64,000 nucleotides of DNA, taken from assembly GCA_950097015.1 (NCBI GenBank), contig CATNEN010000012.1:3589501-3653500 (forward strand), in the 5' to 3' direction. The stretch is from Macrostomum hystrix. Lineage: Eukaryota; Platyhelminthes; Macrostomidae. The position numbers and the translations under genes were made by a program. The notes below the pieces were generated by a model. That model was not told where the DNA came from, did no database searches, and saw nothing but the letters and a program-made list of their open reading frames with translations. How positions within the stretch are numbered: position 1 is the stretch's first letter; the number at the start of each line of letters is the position of its first letter. This document shows, one piece after another, positions 22,420 through 34,166 of this stretch.

Positions 22420-22985
22420 TGGCTTCAGTGGGGTAGACAATTCGAGGTGGTTGGTGCAGCGTTGTAGAGAATTTGTGGTGGATGGTGTGCAGCTTGGTAG
22501 AGAATTTGAAGTGGTTGTTGCAGCGGGGGTAGGGAATTTTGGGTAGTTGGTTTAGCGGGGGTATGGAATTTGAGTTGGTTGTTTCAGCGGGGGTAGGGAA
22601 TTTGAGGTGGTTGTTTCAGCGGGGGTAGAGAATTTGAGGTGGTTGTTTCAGCGGGGGTAGGGAATTTGAGGTGGTTGTTTCAGCGGGGGTAGGGAATTTG
22701 AGGTGGTTGTTGCAGCATAGTAGGGAATTTGAGGTGGTTGTTGCAGCATAGTAGGGAATTTGAGGTGGTTGTTTCAGTGGGGGTTGGGAATTTGAGGTGG
22801 TTGTTGCATATAGTAGGGAATTTGAGGTGGTTGTTTCAGCGGGGGTAGGGAATTTTGGGTTGTTGGTTTAGCGGGGGTATGGAATTTGAGGTGGTTGGTT
22901 CAGCGGGGTAGGGAATTTGAGGTGGTTGGTGCAGCGGGGTAGGGAATGTGAGTTGGTTAGTGCAACATAGTAGAGGATGTAAACT
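22420..22985. repeat. 32-bp minisatellite downstream of BRCA1-like copy 2
   Basis: About 17 copies of a 32-bp unit with core GGGAATTTGAGGTGGTTG and a variable TTTCAGCGGGGGTA or TGCAGCATAGTA half. Confidence 0.93.
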
Positions 22986-23950
22986 ACTTCTACATAGTAG
23001 AGGAAGTAGCTGGAAGTATCCTTCCCAGTGTTTTGAGTCTCATTTGTCACATTAAATTGCTATAGGAGTCACTGACTTTACAGGATATGTCTCCGCCGTC
23101 TCCAATCAGCAGCTAAAAATATTTCGAACTGTTTGCTCAACTCATTTGCTATAGTGTTGCCACCGTATTATTATCTGTTTTCCTAATCGAAAGTTGCACA
23201 GTTTTAGCACAATTCTTTTATATTTAGTTGTCACCTGTCTCTTGCAAGACATCACCTGCTATTGTTTGATACCTTAGTAAATTAGTTCGTACTGAAAGAC
23301 ATTCTGGCAACATGCACTCCCACTTTTTATGTTGCTATTTCTCTACATGTCGATTTTGCTGCAATTTCCAGCGATTTGTTCATATTCCTACTAATAAGTA
23401 GCGAGATTGGACTTTGTTAATATTTTTCCGACTTTCTTTTTATCAATAAGCCCACGAGTGGTAACTATGCATCATAGAGTTGTCAATCTTGTCAATGGTG
23501 CTATTTATTGCTAATGATTTCCCACCTGTTTTGAAGTCTACTTTTATTTGAGCCAATAGTGTAAGTGCATTTTTGGTTTATTTTATTTAATCTTAAACTG
23601 TATCTGGCTCATTTATTCTGCGCATATTTTAGTTAATTCTAACTGACTGCTAATTGGTCGTTCGGCAATGAAAATTTTTGTTCGCCAAAACGTGTTTTTC
23701 GCCCAAACGCCTGCTATTATTATCGGAGTTAATAATTTCTCTATTTTGCATATTATCTGTATATTATTGCAACAATGATATGCGTACCAGTAAAGCTATA
23801 ACCAATTAGTCAATAAAATATATCATTGCAAGAATTTCCGTGCAATATAAGTCAGTCAATTAAAATATTTTAGTGGCTACCGAAGAGTCTACCATTGCTT
23901 GTCATTGATTTTCTATTTATCTGAAAACCACAGTAAAGAAATTGCACTTT
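22986..23950. other. AT-rich spacer
   Basis: No gene, RNA gene or repeat is recognised. The sequence is single-copy-looking. Confidence 0.5.
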
Positions 23951-23964
23951 TTGGGATGCTTGTC

Positions 23965-24735
23965 TTGACTCCTTGCTTCGATTCTGGCTTCGACTCCTTG
24001 CTGCGATTCTGGCTTCGACTCCTTGCTGCGATTCTGGCCTCGACTCCTTGCTGCGATTCTGGCCTCGACTCCTTGCTGCGATTCTGGCCTTGACTCCTTG
24101 CTGCGATTCTGGCCTCAACTCCTTGCTGCGATTCTGGCCTCGACTCCTTGCTGCGATTCTGGCCTTGACTCCTTGCTTCGATTCTGGCCTCGACTCCTTT
24201 CTGCGATTCTGGCCTCGACTCCTTGCTGCGATTCTGGCCTCGACTCCTTGCTGCGATTCTGGCCTTGACTCCTTGCTTCGATTCTGGCCTCGACTCCTTT
24301 CTGCGATTCTGGCCTCGACTCCTTGCTGCGATTCTGGCCTTGTCTCCTTTCTACGATTCTGGCCTCGACTCCTTGCTGCGATTCTGGCCTCGACTCCTTG
24401 CTTCGATTCTGGCTTCGAATCCTTGCTGCGATTCTGACCTCGACTCCTTGCTGCGATTCTTGCCTCGACTCCTTGCTGCGATTCTGGCCACGACTCCTTG
24501 CTGCGATTCTGGCCTCGACTCCTTGCTGCGATTCTGGCCTTGTCTCCTTTCTACGATTCTGGCCTCGACTCCTTGCTTCGATTCTGGCCTCGACTCCTTT
24601 CTACGATTCTGGCCTCGACTCCTTGCTTCGATTCTGGCCTTGTCTCCTTTCTGCGATTCTGACCTCGACTCCTTGCTGCGATTCTGGCCTCGACTCCTTG
24701 CTGCGATTCTGGCCTCGACTCCTTTCTGCGATTCC
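23965..24735. repeat. 25-bp minisatellite
   Basis: About 31 copies of a 25-bp unit with core GACTCCTTGCTGCGATTCTG. Since 25 is not a multiple of 3 and the unit lacks stops, reading frames stay open across three-unit cycles; they are not genes. Confidence 0.95.
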
Positions 24736-25095
24736 AGCTACCATTCCTGCTATTATTCTAGATTCTAGCTACCATTCCTGCTACTGTTCTAGATTCTAGC
24801 TACCATTCCTGCTACTGTTCTAGATTCTAGCTACCATTCCTGCTACTGTTCTAGATTCTAGCTACCATTCCTGCTACTATTCTAGATTCTAGCTACCATT
24901 CCTGCTACTATTCTAGATTCTAGCTACCATTCCTGCTACTATTCTAGATTCTAGCTACCATTCCTGCTACTATTCTAGATTCTAGCTACCATTACTGCTA
25001 CCATTCTAGATTCTAGCTACCATTCCTGCTACTATTCTAGATTCTAGCTACCATTCCTGCTACTATTCTAGATTCTAGCTATCATTCCTGCTTCG
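24730..25095. repeat. 31-bp minisatellite directly abutting the 25-bp array
   Basis: About 12 copies of a 31-bp unit with core CTACCATTCCTGCTACTATT followed by CTAGATTCTAG. It shares the GATTCT motif with the preceding array, which may mark the switch point. Confidence 0.95.
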
Positions 25096-25099
25096 ATTC

Positions 25100-25925
25100 T
25101 GTGTATAATTGTCTACCTCTACATTTTTTCCTGTATATTGGAAGGGTGCAGTGTCACTGAAAATCAGCGGATCTAGGATCGTATATGGTGCAGGTAAGAT
25201 TGAACTGTCGCTATGTTCTAAAAATGCGCCGCAGAACTTTAGGAGGCTAGCTGCCAGTCCAAGTTCCATTTTGTTCAGTTTCTTTCTCTCCCTTCAGTGC
25301 CAAGACAGCATAATCTTTATCCTATATCCATTCGCTATAGTGTATTGCCGAGTGACAGTGTGTTGCTATGCGCTCGCAACCAGAATAACCCCCCTACGGT
25401 CCATCCCGAATCCCCAGTGTTGCTGCACTCCTGCTGGAGTCAGAAATTTTATACTGCGCTCGCTCCCCTTTTCTTGACCCGGATGGCCAGGTCCCAGTTC
25501 CCAATGCTATACTTTTCTCCCCTATCCTTCTATCCTTATCCCTGACGATTCTACGTGTATAGGTCAGGGAGAAAGGGAAGAAATTGGTGTGTGCGCGCGT
25601 GGGCACTGAACTTGCGCTTGCGCGAAGAAGCTGACGTCCGTACAGACGTATAACTGCATCAGTGTGCTCCTCATGTGACAACTCATTCCATTTATACGAG
25701 GAAAGAATTGCCGGCCAATTCTGGTCCCTTGAAGAATTCCCTTGAAACCAGACGGGGACCCAGTGGGAATTGGGGGATGAAAGGGGAGAGAGGACACCGG
25801 AAATTAAGGCGTGATTTTCAAATATGGAATTTCGCGATTCTATGAAACGTTCCTTCACTCATAGTTCCGGTATTAGGCTATCTCGAGAATCCATCGGACA
25901 GGAAATCCCTTGTTTGAGTATATGT
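25100..25925. other. Single-copy-looking spacer with no recognised gene
   Basis: Several frames of about 80-150 codons are open on both strands. None has recognisable domains, splice context or composition like the real exons of this window. GAATTCC motifs become frequent toward 25700-25925, grading into the next array. Confidence 0.4.
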
Positions 25926-25929
25926 AATG

Positions 25930-26775
25930 TCTTGCTTAGGGGGAAACGGGGAATTCCGAGGATAAGGAATTCCTTGTTTTTACAATCCTCAATAAGAAGA
26001 ATTCCCAGTATTTGAGAAAATCCCGCGATTTCCGAGGACGGTAAGTTCCTTCCTTATGGAATCCTGAGTATAGGAATTCCTTTGTTGGGGAATTGCCAGG
26101 ATATGAAACCCTTGCTTGGGGAATTCCGAGGATAGGAAACCCCATGTGTAGGCAATTATGAGGATAGGAAACCCCATGTGTAGAATCTGTCCTTTTGCAC
26201 CAGCTTGCGCAGGAGAGACGTATATGCTATTATGAGGATAGGAAACCCCATGTGTAGGCAATTCCGAGCATAATGAATCCCCATTTTAGGGAATTCCGAG
26301 GATAGGAAACCCTATGTGTAGGCAATTCCGAGCATAATGAATCCCCATTTTAGGGAATTCCGAGGATAGGAAACCCCATGTGTAGGCAATTCCGAGCATA
26401 ATGAATCCCCATTTTAGGGAATTCCGAGGATAGGAAACCCCATGTGTAGGCAATTCCGAGCATAATGAATCCCCATTTTAGGGAATTCCGAGGATAGGAA
26501 ACCCTATGTGTAGGGAATTCCGAGGATAGGAAACCCCATGTGTAGGGAATTCTGAGGATAGGAAACCCTATGTGTAGGCAATTCCGAGGATAGGAAACCC
26601 TTTGTTTGGGGAATTCCGAAAATAAGAAAATCCCTCATTTGGGGAATTCCGAAGATAAGAAAACCCCTTGTTTGGGGAATTCCGAAGATAAGAAAACCCC
26701 TTGTTTGGGGAATTCCGAAGATAAGAAAACCCCTTGTTTAGGGAATTCCGAGGAAAATAAATCCCTTGTTTATGG
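25930..26775. repeat. 32-bp / 64-bp minisatellite with GGGAATTCCGAGGATAGGAA core
   Basis: A degenerate left part is followed from about 26230 by a higher-order 64-bp dimer whose halves read GGAATTCCGAGGATAGGAAA and GCAATTCCGAGCATAATGAA. It then becomes simple 32-bp units (GAATTCCGAAGATAAGAAAA) to 26775. An interrupting 45-bp stretch at 26187-26231 also occurs at 28798-28847. Confidence 0.92.
26187..26231. repeat. Short dispersed repeat, copy 1 of 2
   Basis: CTGTCCTTTTGCACCAGC followed by TTGCGCA and GGAGAGACGTATATGCT. The second copy at about 28798-28847 differs by a few substitutions and a 5-base insertion (TACGA). It may be part of a mobile element; nothing more can be said. Confidence 0.5.
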
Positions 26776-27282
26776 AATTAACAAGGGATTTATTTTAATA
26801 TGCATATCCTTATCTTTATCTTAATATCCTTATAATATGTACGAATGCACATAATTTCAATTACTATAGAAATCACGACTATTGTTAGAGGAAACATGGC
26901 CATAGAAGCGGCAGTCTTTGAAACACTGTGGAAGAAGGTCGAAGGCAGAATTGCTTTCTTCGCTTCATTAATTCAGTTTCGTCTTCTTCACGGCGGTCCC
27001 CTGAAACCTCCGCCCCCTCGCAGTCTACTGGCACTGATTTATCTCTAGCGACTATCTATAAGCACTCTCTTCTACCCCTGACTTCTATCTGTACTCATTT
27101 CCTTATTAAGAAAATTTATTGCATTTGCCGTATTTTAAGCTTCAAAAAAGGCATACTAACGTTTGTAGAGTTATAGTAAACCTCCAATGTAATGAGTTTT
27201 TTTTCTTTTATAGTCAGGACACGGTCGAATTTCAACATTGTGAACTACAAGACTGCATAAAATTTCAAGGGCTTTGGGTCGA

Positions 27283-28325
27283 AATTGGGTCGGCATCGAG
27301 TTTATGGGATTCAGCATCGAATTTATGGGATTCAGCATCGAGTTTATGGGATCCAGCATCGAGTTTATGGGATTCAGCATCGAGTTTATGGGATCCAGCA
27401 TCGAGTTTATGGGATCCAGCATCGAGTCTATTGGATTCGGCATCGAGTTTATGGGATTCGGCATCGAGTTTATGGGATTCGGCATCGAGTTTATTGGATT
27501 CCGCATCGAGTTTATGGGATTCAGCATCGAGTTTATGGGATTCGGCATCGAGTTTATGGGATTCGGCATCGAGTTTATTGGATTCGGCATCGAGTTTATG
27601 GAATTCGGCATCGAGTTTATGGGATTCGGCATCGAGTTTATGGGATTCGGCATCGAGTTTATGGGATCCAGCATCGAGTTTATGGGATCCAGCATCGAGT
27701 TTATGGGATCCAGCATCGAGTTTATGGGATCCAGCATCGAGTTTATGGGATCCAGCATCGAGTTTATGGGATCCAGCATCGAGTTTATGGGATCCAGCAT
27801 CGAGTTTATGGGATTCAGCATCGAGTTTATGGGATCCAGCATCGAGTTTATGGGATTCAGCATCGAGTTTATGGGATCCAGCATCGAGTTTATGGGATTC
27901 AGCATCGAGTTTATGGGATCCAGCATCGAGTTTATGGGATCCAGCATCGAGTCTATTGGATTCGGCATCGAGTTTATGGGATTCGGCATCGAGTTTATGG
28001 GATTCGGCATCGAGTTTATGGGATTCGGCATCGAGTTTATTGGATTCCGCATCGAGTTTATGGGATTCGGCATCGAGTTTATGGGATTCGGCATCGAGTT
28101 TATGAGATTCAGCATCGAGTTTATGGGATTCGGCATCGAGTTTATGGGATTCAGCATCGAGTTTATTGGATTCGGCATCGAGTTTATGGGATCCAGCATC
28201 GAGTTTATGGGATCCAGCATCGAGTTTATGGGATTCAGCATCGAGTTTATGGGATCCAGCATCGAGTCTATGGGATTCGGCATCGAGTTTATGAGATTCA
28301 GCATCGAGTTTATGGGATTTGGAGC
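27283..28325. repeat. 21-bp minisatellite, about 49 copies
   Basis: The unit is GCATCGAGTTTATGGGAT plus TCA, CCA or TCG, so copies fall into three main classes. The order of classes in 27400-27520 recurs around 27940-28060, a sign of segmental amplification. Being 7 codons long without stops, it is open in at least four frames over 1 kb on both strands; these are not taken as genes. Confidence 0.96.
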
Positions 28326-29724
28326 TCATTGCATACCTAATGTTGCAGCTCGTAGCGGGACTTTATGTAACTAGGAGAAGCTTTTAACCTTTCATTTCAT
28401 TACAGGAAACGCAGGACTAATGCTAAGCATTAGATTAGCATTTTATAGTGACAAGTTTATGTATATCTCCACGCCCGTGTCCCGATCGTGTGATTAAATT
28501 GTGAGGCCTGGGATCGGCTGTGCTCAACTGGCCAGGGTGTTCGCTGGCGGAGGCAGAAAATCCTTTGAACTCCACTATAAAGTACATTTCCACTTAGCCT
28601 CAGTCATTACGAGCAGTGCTATGTAGCTCGGGTGAGCATTAATATAAATTATTATGATGTGCCATCTAGAGTTACAATTACATTGCTGCAAGCTATGAAA
28701 AGAAGCAACAAGATCAATTGTCAAATTAATCGAAATGTTTGCACATTCCTTAGATATACGCGCAGCTAGCATAAAAATATACTTTCATTACATTTTTGCT
28801 GTCCTTTTGCACCAGTTTGCGCATACGAGGAGAGACGTGTATGCTAACCTAATCATTCGTTGTCGCGTTGGTCAAGAGCTACGAGTAAGGAAGGGCCAGG
28901 AGAGGCCTAAATTACGGTCAGACAGACTCATTTAGAAAGCGTCACGAGCCTGAGCTCACAGTCGACTATCCGACTAATTTGTACATTAAACTGTTGAGCC
29001 CGACTGTGCCCTCGATTCCACCCAATTATAATCAGTCCACCCACATGTGCTCATGTCTGGCTAGAAAAGATATGCAGGCCATACGTCTGCTTATTTATAC
29101 ATATACTAAGCTCGCCGCGTGGCCAGACTGAGGAGGGTGGGTGGGTGGTTCATGTCTGATGCCGTAAGGCTAGCGCCCTAGAGCGTACGATGGATGGGCA
29201 GTTGGCAGTTGTACTTGATTGGCAGACCCCTTCCTGCGCGCTTGCTATTTAGCCAGCGGCTGCTTTGAAAAACAGTTTGTACATCTTGACTCTCTTACTA
29301 AAAATAGCCTACCCGAGCGTAAGCGGAGTGGGGTGGGCTTTCTCAGCCGCCTGGTTGGCTGGCCCAAACGGCCGATCCTTCCTTTCCTTCACTTTATAGA
29401 TAAGGGCTTATAACCAGCCCGTGCTAGCGTTAAGTCTAAGCCCCAACCCCCTCTATCGTCCTTACCTTAACTTTTGGCCGAGAACGGGAACCGCGCAAGG
29501 ACCAGCCAAATAATTAACAATTCGTACGCTCACGTTAGACATTTTTTCCGACGCTCAAATTAAAAAAAAGAGAAAAGTACACACTTTCTCACTGCGCAAG
29601 GTTTGTGGTGTGTACACACTGGATTACAAAAGATATTGTATATCCGTTTGATTGCGCCAAAACAGGCAAACATATTGCACTTACTTTGAATTCAAGCCAA
29701 GAAGCATCAATAAGAAACCCCATT
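28326..29724. other. Spacer upstream of the TEX264-like gene
   Basis: Moderately GC-rich, with no array or recognised gene. It contains the second copy of the short dispersed repeat (28798-28847). Promoter elements for the TEX264-like gene would be expected here, but none is clear. Confidence 0.4.
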
Positions 29725-32700
29725 ATGGATCTAACAGTGTTCTTATCGGTTGTGCTCTTCATTGTAATAGCCCTCTTGCTGGGCTTACTTGTTTACTCTG
29801 GCCTACTAACCGACATTAGCGTTGAGGCCCGCAAGTCTCCGTACGACGAACTGCTAGTTTACTACAAGAGCCACATCGGGCCCTACGCCGATGTTGGTGA
29901 CCTGTTTCGCGCCACCCAGCAGCTGGCGCCAAACAATCGTCTGGTTGGCATCTATCTGGACGATCCAAAGTACACACCGTCTGACTGTTGCCGCTCAGCT
30001 ATTGGCGCCATTGTGCCTAATCCGACGGCTGATGCGGCGACTGTACAGCGGCTCGAGTCAGCTGGCTATGTCAGCAAGTTGTTGCCGAAGGCGGACAATG
30101 TTGTCTATTGTACTTTTCCGCTGATAAACCGGGTGTCGGTCTACATATCTGCCTGGCGAGTGTATCCTGCAATGCGGGACTACCTCATTGTGAGTGACTC
30201 GAGCATTCGGCCCTGTTAACAGCCGTATAGAACATTCGAACATAAAAACGGAGTGCTTTTAATTTTCTACCGAGCATGCTCGATAATCTTAGAACATAGC
30301 TGGTAAGACTCTCTCTAGATTTCGAAAGAGTTCTCTAGATTTCGAAAGAATTCTCTAGATTTCGAAAGAATTCTCTAGATTTCGGAAAGAATTATCTAGA
30401 TTTCAGACGGAGTTCTCTAGATTTCGGAAAAAGTTCTCTAGATTTCGGAAAGAATTCTCTAGATTTCAGACGGAATTCTAAAGATTTCGTTTTTTTTAAA
30501 ACTACCAAAGTCTGAAGGAAATTTTCGATTTTTTCAAAAGTGCTAGTTTCACTAGTGTCACTGCCTATAGAGGCATGAAGATTAAGATAGGTTACCCAAA
30601 TTTAGGATGTGGTTCCTTAGACTCATATAGAGTAGTTTCAATTTCTGGGTGAAATATTTCTACTCAGTGAATAAATCCGAATCACCCTCGATTCTGAAGG
30701 GACTACCAACATTTTTCTTGTCATTGATAATCGATAATAGTCCCCTAATCCCAACACTGGATCGCGCAGGAGAACGGGCTGACCGCTCGGCCCTTCATTG
30801 AGATTTGCGAAGGCAGCCGTCTAGTGTTTCTGGCACCGTTGTCCCGCTACGAAGAATTCCAGCCAGATATTCAGTCGCCGTCAGTGCCCCGACAGGTGCA
30901 GGAACCGGTGCAGCCACAGGTTCAGGCAAAAGTGCAGGAACCAGTGCAGGGACAGGTGCAGCCACAGGTGCAAGAACCAGTGCAGGAACAGGTGCAGGAA
31001 CCGGTCCAGGCACAGGTGCAGGAACCGGTCCAGCCACAGGTGCAGGAACTGGTCCAGGCACAGGTGCAGGAACCGGTCAAGCCACAGGTGCAGGAACTGG
31101 TCCAGGCACAGGTGCAGGAACCGGTCCAGCCACAGGTGCAGGAACCGGTCCAGCCACAGGTGCAGGAACTAGTGCAGCGGGAGCCGCAAGTCTCGGAATC
31201 GGCTCCTGAGCTGCCGACAGAGCCAACCGAAGTCGGCACCGAGGAGCTCATCAGCGATGCCGTCGCTGAGAACTCCGAGACGGTGGCTCCTTCCTCGCCG
31301 GCGGCTAGCGGCGGAGAGGTTGAAACGGTTTTCGAGAATCGGCAGGACCTGCTGGAGGCCATGGCCGACCGTCCTGACGAGGCAGATTCGAAGCCGGCCC
31401 ACACTGCGGGCGCGCGCTCCGATGTCGCAGATTCTTCGGACGCTGGCGCCGAGTCGATGAGAGCGAACGCTGACTCGGAGGCTGGCCAGGAGGCCGGCGA
31501 AGGCATAGCCTTTAACGATGAGGCAGACGAAGAGGGCGGCGATGCCCATGCCAACGCCGACTCAGTCCAAAGTGTCGGCGAAGAGGCCGGCGAAGGCTTG
31601 AACTTTGGCGATGATGCACCTGGTGCTGAACCGGAAGGTGAGGGTGACGAAGCTCTGGAAGCTCTAGAGCAGCGTCTGGCCCAGCTAGAGGAGGACCTCA
31701 CCGACAAGCAGAGCCGAGTGCGCAGCGATGTCAGTCAGTATAACAACAGCCTGGCTCTGGCTGAGATCGAGGAACACCTGCGGCGCACTGTGCCCGAGCC
31801 GGTGAGTCCTTCGGTTTGAGTAGTTGTCTTTAGATGTCAAGTGAGTCACCGTCAGAAATCCCCAATCAGTCGCTGTCAAAAATCCGCAATAATTCACTGA
31901 CCTTTCACTGCGGCTGTCAACTTCGACTTTGATCTCAAGGAAATCACCCCTTCGAGAATGACCTCAGGGAAATCACAAATTCGAGAATGAATTTAGGAGA
32001 ATGGCTCTCTGAGAATGAACTCAGGGGAATGGATCTCTGAGAATGAACTCAGAAGAATGGACTCTGAGAATGAACTCAGGAGAATGGCTCTCTGAGAATG
32101 AACTCAGGAGAATGGCTCTATGATAATAAATTAAAAAAATGCCTAAGTCGGTAAAAATGGCTCGTACATTTTTTACCATTTCCTTTCGATCCTCAAACTT
32201 TTAGCAGGCAACCGAACCGGCTGTTGCAGCCACCTCCGCCGAGTTTGCTATCTCACTATCCGAGGACGCGAAACCGGAATCGAGCAGCGACCTTCAGGTT
32301 CGATCCAATATAGAATTGATTTGGAGCTCTGAGAATGAACTCAGGAGAATGGATCTCTGAGAATGAACTCAGGAGAATGGCTCTCTGAGAATGAACTCGG
32401 GAGAATGGATCTCTGAGAATGAACTCAGGAGAATGGCTCTCTGAGAATGAACTCGGGAGATTGGATCTCTGAGAATGAACTTAGAAGAATGGCTCTCTGA
32501 GAATGAACTCAGGAGATTGGATCTCTGAGAATGAACTCGGGAGAATGGATCTCTGAGAATGAACTCAGGAGAATGGCTCTATGAGAATGAACTCAGGAGA
32601 ATGGCTCTCTGAGAATGAACTCAGGAGAATGGCTCTATGATAATAAATTAAAAAAATGCCCAAGTCGGTAAAAAATGGCTCGTACATTTTTTACCATTTC

Positions 32701-34166
32701 CTTTCGATCCTCAAACTTTTAGCAGGCAACCGAACCGGCTGTTGCAGCCACCTCCGCCGAGTTTGCTATCTCACTATCCGAGGACGCGAAAGTCAGGGAG
32801 GGAGCGAGGGAGGGACGCGAGGGAGCTCTGAGAATGAACTCAGGAGAATGTATCTCCGAGAATGAACTCGGGAGAATGGCTCTCTGAGAATGAACACAGG
32901 GGAATGGATCTCTGAGAATGAACTTAGAAGAATGGCTCTCTGAGAATGAACTCAGGAGAATGGATCTCTGAGAACGAACTCAGGAGAATGTATCTCCGAG
33001 AATGAACTCGGGAGATTGGATCTCTGAGAATGAACTCGGGAGATTGGATCTCTGAGAATGAACTCGGGAGATTGGATCTCTGAGAATGAACTCGGGAGAA
33101 TGGATCTCTGAGAATGAACTCAGGAGAATGTATCTCCGAGAATGAACTCAGGAGAATGGATCTGACAAAAATTTACGAGTAACGCGTTACAAACTTATCA
33201 GACCCAAATACTGATCCGAATTCTTAATTAGGCTCATAGATCGATGCTCGAGGTAATCGGTTGTCATAGCATAACAACTAAATCTACGTGATTTTCGCAC
33301 GGGAAACAATATTTATCTATACAGAGATGCAGCAAGATTTTAGAACTCACTATGAGATTTTAGAACTGACCATGAGTTAGATAGAATTAGATGAATTAGA
33401 TATGAAATTTGAAAATGTATTTTTTTCGCTAACTGTTCCAGGCCCAGCTTAGCAACACCGATGAGGACAAAGGGCACGAGGCCGAAGCCGTGCCACTCAT
33501 AAAGCTCCAGCCTGCCGAAACCCTGCCTCAGGTGATTGGACTCATTGCACTTCATTTCCCTGGACTCTTTGGTCATCAATTCATTTTCTTAACATTCATT
33601 TTGGAATGTCTACTTTCCAACTCGCCTGCTGTTAGTACAGTCTGCCGAACAAATTGCATTAAGGAGCCGAATTCTCGTAACAAAGTAGCTTCCCCTGTCA
33701 TTGGGTGACGATAGACTAGCCAACCAGCAATGGGTTTTCAATATAATATTCATCCAAAGCATTCCATTACTTATGATAAATCTTACTTTGCGGTGGAAAA
33801 ATTTGCGTTTCCTAAATTTATTAGACATTTTCTGAGTCGTAAAGCTGGTCTCTCATCAATTACCAGGCCCAGGCTGATATGGCGGCTGACAAAAAGGCTG
33901 ACGAGGCAGACGCCACCACCGAAGACGTTGATCAGGCGGTCGACTCAGCTGATGTGAATCAATTCATTCAGTCCGTTGTGCAACGCGCTCAGCAGATCTG
34001 CGAAGCCGAGGCCGCTACCGCCCTGACTGCCGAGGAGCGCTCAGGCGGCGACGCCGATCCCGGCACGGAGAGGCGAGAGAAGCGACTGCCTTCGCCGCTG
34101 CGGCACCAGACCAGCCGCTCCAGTCTGAGCGACTCGCCGGAGTCGCCTCTGCCAGCCAATGATTAA
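29725..34166 (+). CDS. TEX264: TEX264-like ER-membrane protein with GyrI-like domain
   Basis: Exons 29725-30189, 30770-31801, 32208-32297 (possibly also 32726-32791), 33442-33531 and 33867-34166; all junctions are phase 0 and the product is about 658 aa (680 with both duplicated exons). An N-terminal hydrophobic segment (residues 4-24) is followed by YSGLLTDI and a GyrI-like domain to about residue 185. Landmarks match vertebrate TEX264: YKSHIGPYADVGDLF, VGIYLDDPKYTP..CRSAIGAI, TFPLINRVSVYISAWRVYPA and RPFIEI. Vertebrate TEX264 is an ER-phagy receptor with roles at DNA-protein crosslinks, so ER or nuclear-envelope localisation is inferred. The tail is about twice as long as in human: a Val-Gln-Glu-Pro-rich octapeptide repeat (about 197-290), an acidic region, a coiled coil (about 455-497) and a charged C-terminus. 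I see no clear [WFY]xx[LIV] LC3-interacting motif in the tail. Minisatellites fill the introns. Confidence 0.85.
30300..30490. repeat. 20-bp minisatellite in intron 1 of the TEX264-like gene
   Basis: About 9 imperfect copies of TTCTCTAGATTTCGAAAGAA. It lies within intron 30190-30769. Confidence 0.85.
30893..31180 (+). repeat. Coding minisatellite in TEX264-like exon 2 (24-bp, octapeptide)
   Basis: About 11-12 copies of a 24-bp unit around CAGGTGCAGGAACCGGTCCA, encoding VQEPVQPQ / VQELVQAQ-type octapeptides. The reading frame is kept throughout and the array is flanked by unique coding sequence, so it is read as part of the protein. Confidence 0.9.
31955..33170. repeat. 28-bp minisatellite spanning introns 2, 3 and 4 of the TEX264-like gene
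   Basis: The 28-bp unit has core GAATGAACTCAGGAGAATGG followed by ATCTCTGA or CTCTCTGA. Blocks lie at about 31955-32120, 32325-32637 and 32825-33165. They are separated by two copies of a roughly 150-bp segment that carries a coding exon. Confidence 0.93.
32121..32791 (+). repeat. Duplicated exon cassette of the TEX264-like gene
   Basis: A segment at 32121-32274 recurs at 32638-32792, offset 517-518, with only two or three differences. Each copy holds intron sequence, the NAGNAG acceptor TTTTAGCAG and the coding start GCAACCGAACCGGCTGTTGC. After GACGCGAAA the copies diverge. Copy 1 continues eight codons to CTTCAG|GTTCGA. Copy 2 meets AAA|GTCAGG directly. Copy 1 gives 30 codons and copy 2 gives 22, both phase 0. 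Confidence 0.85.

Noticed and set aside
25394-25858. 154-codon minus-strand frame before the GGAATTCC array
   Set aside because: No domain, no splice logic, and other frames are equally open; composition unlike the GC-rich true exons of this window.
26845-27048. 67-codon frame between arrays
   Set aside because: Short, no domain, no regulatory context.
27119-28374. Long open frames on both strands (up to 377 codons) over the 21-bp array
   Set aside because: Equal openness in at least four frames is expected from a 7-codon unit lacking stops; not evidence for a gene.
29605-29724. N-terminal extension of the TEX264-like protein from 29605
   Set aside because: TEX264 proteins begin immediately before the hydrophobic segment; the extension is polar, lacks similarity and starts far from it.
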